A stretch of 6,314 nt of DNA from positions 1-6,314 of the forward strand of contig JBGPIK010000396.1 in NCBI GenBank assembly GCA_041484845.1, written 5' to 3'. This stretch comes from JBGPIK01 sp041484845. GTDB lineage: Bacteria; Desulfobacterota; Binatia; UBA9968. Shown piece after piece: positions 1 to 3,345 of this stretch (position 1 is the first letter of the stretch; the number at the start of each line of letters is the position of its first letter). The notes beneath the pieces were generated by a model that was given only the letters and a program-made list of their open reading frames with translations, searched no databases and had not been told where the DNA came from. A program made the position numbers and the translations under genes.

Positions 1-560
1 GCGACCACCGCCTCCGCGAGACTCGGCAGACCGGTTTTATCCGGCCATGTTTCTGGACTCCAAAAATGTGATCGGATTATGCACTTCGGGCAGTGGAAGA
101 AAGCCTGATCGACAGTTACAACAATTGCAAAGTCCGGAATCTTACCGCCGACAGCCATTTGTTCGCGCAGGCTGAGATCGCGGACGATCATTGCGCGCCC
201 GCTCACTCGCAGGGTTTCTTGCTTTCCCGGAATGAGGAAGAAGAGTCCGACGCGGTTATTCTGCAGAATGTTCTTGAATGTATCCGCACGCCGATTGCCG
301 GGGCGATCGGGGATCGCCAGAGATTGTTCATCCAAGACTTGAACAAATCCCGCTGGATCTCCTTTGGGGGATACATCCATTCGTCATTCCCTGTCACAGG
401 ATGAGATCAAAACAAATGGACATTTCGCGATGAAGGCGCGGCAATTCGCATCGAGATAAGAGATCTCCTTCTTGACTACTTGCGGCATGGGATTTCCCAT
501 CACGGCGCGGAGTTGCTCCTCAGAAGTAACGACATCATTAAATCTCGCGTTCACCAACAT
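1..560 (-). pseudogene. PPOX-family FMN-binding flavoprotein (DR2398/MSMEG_1061-like), in-frame TGA, C-terminus cut by window edge
   Basis: Read on the minus strand from the ATG at 560-558, a single frame stays recognisable to position 1 (186 codons), interrupted once by TGA at 386-384 (codon 59). Landmarks are CRAFIAKCPFVLISS (residues 40-54), DVSPKGDPAGF (62-72), AIPDRPGNRRADTF (82-95), FFLIPGKQETLRVSGRA (107-123) and FFHCPKC (154-160). As I know the family, this is the PPOX-type flavoprotein group related to pyridoxamine-phosphate oxidase: cytosolic, FMN-binding, about 200 residues, substrate usually unknown. About 20 C-terminal residues should lie outside the window. The TGA sits where the family has Gly just before the DVSP motif, so one G-to-T change in GGA would explain it. 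AGGTAGGG (574-567) is a suitable ribosome binding site, and the gene starts 17 bases after the stop of the preceding cyclic-nucleotide-binding gene, suggesting one transcript. Family assignment is confident; whether the stop is real or a sequencing error cannot be told here. Confidence 0.85.
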
Positions 561-566
561 AGGAAT

Positions 567-574
567 CCCTACCT
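567..574 (-). promoter_or_regulatory. Ribosome binding site of the PPOX flavoprotein gene
   Basis: The minus strand reads AGGTAGGG followed by six bases and the ATG at 560-558. The spacing and purine content support this ATG as the start, and the site lies in the 17-base gap after the preceding gene's stop codon. Confidence 0.6.
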
Positions 575-577
575 TTC

Positions 578-936
578 TTATTTATCACCGAGACGTAAAA
601 CTATTCGTGCTGTTCTCGCTGCCGACTTTTCGCTTGCGCGCACCGAAGCCGATCGCGGGATGCCGCATAGTACGGCTAGCTCACCCAAGATCGTCCCCGG
701 CCCCACGTCGCTAGGATCAGCTTACCCCGCTGACGTTCGACCAAGACCTGCATTTTACCCGTGAAAACGAGCAGAACAAATGTCGGGCCATCGCCTCCTT
801 TGATCAGCACTTCTCCTGGCAGGTACTCCTTGACTTCGCCATACTCCAGAAGCATTCGAGCGCCGTCCGAAGTGACCCCGTGGAACAGGGGAAACCCTGT
901 GATCAACACGGCGTATTGCTCATTCAAAGTAAGCAC
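578..936 (-). pseudogene. Cyclic-nucleotide-binding (CRP/PKA-type) single-domain protein, frameshifted
   Basis: From the GTG at 936 the minus strand encodes the first half of a cyclic-nucleotide-binding beta-roll: TGFPLFHGV (residues 13-21), YLPGEVLIKGGDG (38-50) and FVLLVFTGKMQVLVE (53-67), up to LILAT at residue 77. The frame then runs into a TAG at 678-676. A one-base shift near 701-708 restores the domain, giving GPGTILGELAVL and then CGIPRSASVRASEKSA, ending at TAA 580-578. That second stretch is a textbook phosphate-binding cassette (G-E-L-A, then P-R-S-A-S-V), with the Glu and Arg that contact the cyclic-nucleotide ribose and phosphate. No DNA-binding domain follows; the restored product would be only about 119 residues, so it would be a stand-alone sensor domain or a remnant. 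The start is uncertain: there is no in-frame ATG, and the best Shine-Dalgarno sequence (GAGGAGG at 960-954) lies 17 bases before the GTG. It is flanked by the monooxygenase gene and the PPOX gene on the same strand. Confidence 0.78.
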
Positions 937-953
937 TTTTCTCGGAAACGTTG

Positions 954-960
954 CCTCCTC
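954..960 (-). promoter_or_regulatory. Shine-Dalgarno-like GAGGAGG, poorly spaced from any start
   Basis: The minus strand carries GAGGAGG in the 139-base gap after the monooxygenase stop codon. The nearest in-frame start for the cyclic-nucleotide-binding gene is the GTG 17 bases further on, too far for normal use. Either the true start codon has been altered or lost, or an unusual start such as the in-frame ACG (951-949) was once used. This is a second hint that the gene is degraded. Confidence 0.35.
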
Positions 961-1075
961 TTCGGCAAACTTTGCGCAATCGGCACCACTCGCGGCAGTC
1001 TATTGCGGTGTCGGGTCGAGGGACTCATTGCGATCCCGGCTGCGTTATCGGTTGTCTTACATCTTCTGTTGTTTC

Positions 1076-2377
1076 TCAGCTCCGAGCCATGATCTGCTTC
1101 GCCAAATAGGCCGCGTCTTCCGCAGGCCCAGAGCGACTGAGAAAAGATGACTTCCGCTTATAGAGCCAGCGCAATCCTAGAAAATAGATACCGGGGAATT
1201 GAGTCACACCACGACGACGCAATGGTTCACCGCCGTCGTCAAAAATAGGTAGTTTTACCCAGTCGAAGTCGTATTGGAATCCGCTAGCCCAAACAGTTGA
1301 ACTGACTCCTGCATCCTTGAGGTTTAGATGCGAGACGGCATTCGATATTCCCGTCTTAATGTTGGGACGTATGTCTGACTCCTGCTCTTTCGGCGCTTGT
1401 AACCCAACTTTCGTTACATATTCATCGACTGCTTTCTTTATATTTTCAAACGCCTCGTCCCCTTTGGCGAGGTGTTGCTCCAGATTATCATCCAATATTA
1501 GGTCCCCGTCTTTGATCCCTTGTGAATGGCTTAACAAGACTATGCCGCGTGCGGCCATCGACCGTAAGTCTACATCGTAACCGCCATTGGCACCCGTAAG
1601 TAAGATTTCTGCTCTTTTCCGGAGGTTCACTGGAACCGTATCAACGATCTGTTCGGTTCTTTCGAGTGCCGCCCCCCAATAGGCAAAGTCCTTGCCACGG
1701 TATCTTCTCGGCACACGGTTATGATGCCCAACCGAAAGGTAGACCTGGCGGCCGCTCTCGTGTAAGTCGTCGGCTATCTGACAGCCCGAAGCTCCACTGC
1801 CTACAACCAAAACCGCACCCGGCGGCAACTGATTCGGATTGCGGTATGCGCTGGAATGTACCTGGAAGATATTTTTAGGAACATCTGAACCCATGGTTGG
1901 TATCGCAGCCCGTTGATACGGACCTGTGGCAATAACCACATTGGCGGCTTCAATGGCGCCGTTGTTGGTCGTAAGCAGATAGCGCCCGGTGTCTGATGTT
2001 CGCTCCAGGGAAGTGACTTCGACACCACACCGTATCGGGGCCTTAATAAACGTCGCATAGTGTTGGACGAATCGAACGATCTCACGACCGGGTGCGAAGT
2101 TTTCCGGATTGTCACATTGGTATTTATATCCGGGTAACTCAACGGTCCAGTTGGGGAATTGGAAGCAGAAGGAATCCCAGCGTTCGCTACTCCATCTCTC
2201 CGCCACCCGTCCTCGCTCCAGTATTAAGTGTTCTCGTCCAAGTTGACCGAGACAATAACTCATCGTCAGGCCGGCGTGGCCACCGCCGATAATAACTGTC
2301 TCTACCTGTTCAATGTTGCCATTCATAATCGCCATGAGCGCTCTAATAGACCTCATCGCAGCTCTCTTTTTTGTCAC
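1076..2377 (-). CDS. FAD/NAD(P)-dependent monooxygenase-type flavoprotein (CzcO-like, COG2072)
   Basis: The 433-residue product is a two-dinucleotide-fold flavoprotein. The FAD-binding glycine motif GGGHAG is at residues 31-36, ending in the acidic strand LILER (51-55). The conserved GRVAERW and WDSFCFQFPNW segments (56-77) follow. VIATGPYQ (148-155) closes the first FAD part, QVHSSAYRNP lies at 172-181, the NAD(P)H-binding motif GSGASG is at 193-198, and VWASGFQYDF (362-371) is the second FAD contact. Such enzymes use NAD(P)H and oxygen to hydroxylate or S/N-oxidise small molecules in the cytosol; the substrate cannot be read from sequence. No membrane segments are evident and length is normal for the group. 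The start is uncertain: GTG 2377 has AGAGG four bases upstream, but ATGs at 2356, 2335 and 2326 also fit, and homology begins only around residue 25. It is preceded on the same strand by the exported-protein gene (97-base gap holding a hairpin) and followed by two damaged genes. The stop is TGA. Confidence 0.9.
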   Translation of the reverse strand: MTKKRAAMRSIRALMAIMNGNIEQVETVIIGGGHAGLTMSYCLGQLGREHLILERGRVAERWSSERWDSFCFQFPNWTVELPGYKYQCDNPENFAPGREIVRFVQHYATFIKAPIRCGVEVTSLERTSDTGRYLLTTNNGAIEAANVVIATGPYQRAAIPTMGSDVPKNIFQVHSSAYRNPNQLPPGAVLVVGSGASGCQIADDLHESGRQVYLSVGHHNRVPRRYRGKDFAYWGAALERTEQIVDTVPVNLRKRAEILLTGANGGYDVDLRSMAARGIVLLSHSQGIKDGDLILDDNLEQHLAKGDEAFENIKKAVDEYVTKVGLQAPKEQESDIRPNIKTGISNAVSHLNLKDAGVSSTVWASGFQYDFDWVKLPIFDDGGEPLRRRGVTQFPGIYFLGLRWLYKRKSSFLSRSGPAEDAAYLAKQIMARS

Positions 2378-2395
2378 TTAGCCTCTACTAGGGAC

Positions 2396-2435
2396 GGCTC
2401 ACCGTCGCAACCAAAGCCATGCTGCGACGTGAGCC
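2396..2435 (-). repeat. Strong intercistronic hairpin without a U-tract
   Basis: Between the exported-protein stop and the monooxygenase start, arms 2435-2423 and 2409-2396 pair over 13 bp with one bulged G: on the minus strand GGCTCACGTCGCA pairs with TGCGAC(G)GTGAGCC around a 13-base loop. Neither strand has a T run after it, so it does not look like an intrinsic terminator. In a shared transcript it could protect the upstream message from 3' exonucleases or partly reduce downstream expression; it could also be a dispersed palindromic repeat. This role is inference. Confidence 0.6.
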
Positions 2436-2474
2436 TCACCCCAATTTCGTTAAGGTTGCTAGGAATCAAATCTC

Positions 2475-3023
2475 TCAGTCGTCGTCGTTAATGCTCGCTG
2501 GAATGCCTGCGGCGAACCAGACAAAGTTGAGGGGATCGGGATCACGAATCAATAGCACAGGCGCGGCGCATGGGTTAGGCGGCAACGGGGCAAAGGTATC
2601 ATTGATTGTAAAATCGCCATTTGCCGCAAGCGGAACGGCAACCGTGTTGAGGGGTGTCGCATTGCCGTTGCAAAACAACGACGCGAACACGCTCGTAATC
2701 GGCACGCCCGCTTTCGTCCCAGGCCTCCCCACGCTATTGCCGCCAGCGACAATCAATCCTTTACCGTCCACTTCAATGTCGCCGTTTATATTGACTTTAG
2801 CTTCGAGCTTGCTGATGACCCAGGGCCGGCCGCCTGCCGGGATTGTAAAAACATCGTTCGGCAGCGGCGTGTTGGGCGTCTTGTTGGTAAAGGTTCCGCC
2901 ACGAACCGGAGTCGAACCGATGCCTCCTTGGAATCTCACGAGAACGTTGTCAGCCGCCGAAGCAGGCGTTGAGGTGCCGAGCGCTAGAGCCAGCGCAGTC
3001 CTGAGTAGCCATGTTTTTTCCAT
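2475..3023 (-). CDS. Small exported protein of unknown function
   Basis: The 182-residue product starts with a clear Sec signal peptide: a short charged start, a hydrophobic LLRTALALALG core and a likely cut after ASA at residue 23 (signal peptidase I type, no lipobox cysteine). The mature part is about 159 residues, rich in Gly, Asn, Pro and Val, with VLVRFQGGIG (27-36), PWVISKLEAKV (67-77), the alternating GDIEVDGKGLIVAGG (81-95) and APVLLIRDPDP (154-164). Two cysteines (118 and 152) could form a disulfide outside the cytoplasm, and it ends in an acidic NDDD. The pattern suggests a beta-rich periplasmic or secreted protein. It resembles conserved hypothetical exported proteins I associate with soil bacteria, but I recognise no named domain and assign no function. 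The ATG at 3023 is well supported by GGAGGAG seven bases upstream. A sigma-54-type promoter lies about 107 bases upstream, and the monooxygenase gene follows after 97 bases. The stop is TGA. Confidence 0.82.
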   Translation of the reverse strand: MEKTWLLRTALALALGTSTPASAADNVLVRFQGGIGSTPVRGGTFTNKTPNTPLPNDVFTIPAGGRPWVISKLEAKVNINGDIEVDGKGLIVAGGNSVGRPGTKAGVPITSVFASLFCNGNATPLNTVAVPLAANGDFTINDTFAPLPPNPCAAPVLLIRDPDPLNFVWFAAGIPASINDDD

Positions 3024-3030
3024 AATCGTA

Positions 3031-3037
3031 CTCCTCC
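3031..3037 (-). promoter_or_regulatory. Strong ribosome binding site of the exported-protein gene
   Basis: The minus strand reads GGAGGAG, seven bases before the ATG at 3023-3021. This is close to the ideal anti-Shine-Dalgarno complement and spacing. It fixes the start and predicts efficient translation once the gene is transcribed. Confidence 0.85.
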
Positions 3038-3062
3038 ATGTTTGTTCCGGGTTGAAAAATAG

Positions 3063-3091
3063 GTTACCCGCTACCCAACCCGACAGGTAAC
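3063..3091 (-). repeat. Inverted repeat GTTACC / GGTAAC in the exported-protein leader
   Basis: On the minus strand, GTTACC at 3091-3086 is mirrored by GGTAAC at 3068-3063 around a 17-base G-rich spacer that contains repeated GGGT. It would lie in the 5' leader of the exported-protein message if the sigma-54-type promoter is used. The six-base arms share the GGTAA/TTACC core with the tandem dyads near glnE, but in the opposite relative order. It may be a leader stem-loop or an extra protein-binding site; evidence is modest. Confidence 0.35.
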
Positions 3092-3140
3092 GGCGCCTAA
3101 CGGAACTTCATCGAATGCTCAGCACTCGCCTGCTTTAGAG

Positions 3141-3157
3141 CGCAATGGCTGTGCCAA
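3141..3157 (-). promoter_or_regulatory. Sigma-54 (RpoN) -24/-12 promoter for the exported-protein gene
   Basis: The minus strand reads TTGGCAC (3157-3151), five bases, then TTGC (3145-3142) and G. This matches the RpoN consensus YTGGCAC-N5-TTGC at every position of both core elements, including the essential GG and GC; the base after TTGC is G rather than A or T, and the base after CAC is A instead of the usual G. Counting the C of TTGC as -12, transcription would start near 3130 and run towards the exported-protein gene, giving a leader of about 107 bases. Sigma-54 promoters need an ATP-dependent enhancer-binding protein, and the dyads at 3253-3292 lie at the right distance for one. Confidence 0.62.
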
Positions 3158-3223
3158 AATTTGAAGATCGAGATTGAGTTAGGGAACGCGTTGGATTAGC
3201 GAATGAATTTTGTGAGAGTCTTT

Positions 3224-3229
3224 TTTAAT
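3224..3229 (+). promoter_or_regulatory. Weak -10-like element upstream of glnE
   Basis: TTTAAT agrees with TATAAT at five of six positions and lies in the most AT-rich part of the divergent region. No acceptable -35 hexamer is found 16-18 bases upstream, so this is a weak candidate. If used, the tandem dyads would fall inside the first 60 or so bases of the glnE transcript. Confidence 0.2.
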
Positions 3230-3252
3230 TACGCCTGGAAGAGTGAAGAGAA

Positions 3253-3270
3253 GGTAACTTTTGTCTTACC
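3253..3270. promoter_or_regulatory. Dyad 1 of a tandem pair: GGTAA-N8-TTACC
   Basis: GGTAA at 3253-3257 and TTACC at 3266-3270 form a perfect dyad with an eight-base centre; one more pair (A3252 with T3271) extends each arm to six bases. The centre is at 3261.5, about 131 bases upstream of the predicted sigma-54 start on the minus strand and about 85 bases upstream of the glnE GTG. The symmetry suits a dimeric helix-turn-helix regulator. I do not recognise the sequence as a standard NtrC, NtcA or CRP/FNR site. Confidence 0.55.
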
Positions 3271-3274
3271 TGAG

Positions 3275-3292
3275 GGTAATCGAAAAATTACC
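3275..3292. promoter_or_regulatory. Dyad 2 of a tandem pair: GGTAA-N8-TTACC
   Basis: GGTAA at 3275-3279 and TTACC at 3288-3292 have the same eight-base spacing as dyad 1. The arms extend to a perfect eight-base inverted repeat, AGGGTAAT (3273-3280) with ATTACCCT (3287-3294). Its centre, 3283.5, is exactly 22 bp from that of dyad 1, about two helical turns, so two dimers would sit on one face of the DNA. The centre sequences of the two dyads differ (CTTTTGTC and TCGAAAAA) while the arms agree, as expected of operators and not of a recent duplication. Confidence 0.55.
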
Positions 3293-3345
3293 CTTCGGAC
3301 GTGGATGGACTTGCAGATCTTTTCCATGGCGATTAGCCTAAGAGC

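Larger units (their letters stand above)
3024..3345. other. Divergent intergenic region between exported-protein gene and glnE
   Basis: This 322-base region has no convincing gene. From left to right it holds the GGAGGAG ribosome binding site (minus strand), an inverted repeat at 3063-3091, a small direct repeat TAACGG (3088-3093 and 3098-3103), a sigma-54-type promoter on the minus strand (3141-3157), an AT-rich stretch around 3203-3230 with a run of six T (3221-3226), and two tandem GGTAA-N8-TTACC dyads (3253-3292). I found no convincing sigma-70 promoter for glnE; TTTAAT at 3224-3229 matches five of six -10 bases but has no -35 partner. Confidence 0.7.

Noticed and set aside
93..404. A 103-codon plus-strand frame and a 64-codon minus-strand frame (203-397)
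   Set aside because: Both are shadows of the PPOX flavoprotein frame, which is recognisable across the whole stretch despite its TGA.
676..708. Programmed -1 frameshifting in the cyclic-nucleotide-binding gene
   Set aside because: The direction of shift would fit, but there is no X-XXY-YYZ slippery heptamer at the junction. A simple base deletion is the more economical explanation.
2419..3090. A 223-codon plus-strand open frame opposite the exported-protein gene
   Set aside because: The minus-strand gene has a signal peptide, a strong ribosome binding site and sensible composition; the plus-strand frame has none of these and is its shadow.
3121..3143. A possible hairpin around AGCA-CTCGCC-TGCT flanked by GCTC/GAGC
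   Set aside because: The stem needs a three-base bulge, has no U-tract and overlaps the -12 side of the sigma-54-type promoter; too weak to annotate separately.
3253..3292. Reading the dyads as NtcA or NtrC sites because glnE is a nitrogen gene
   Set aside because: NtcA sites are GTA-N8-TAC, whereas here GTA and TAC are ten bases apart, and the arms lack the GCACC/GGTGC of NtrC. I keep only the general claim of a dimeric-regulator site.
3301..3315. A second sigma-54-like sequence towards glnE (TGG followed by TTGCA)
   Set aside because: The distance between the TGG and TTGC elements is two bases too short and the CAC is missing, so it does not meet the consensus.
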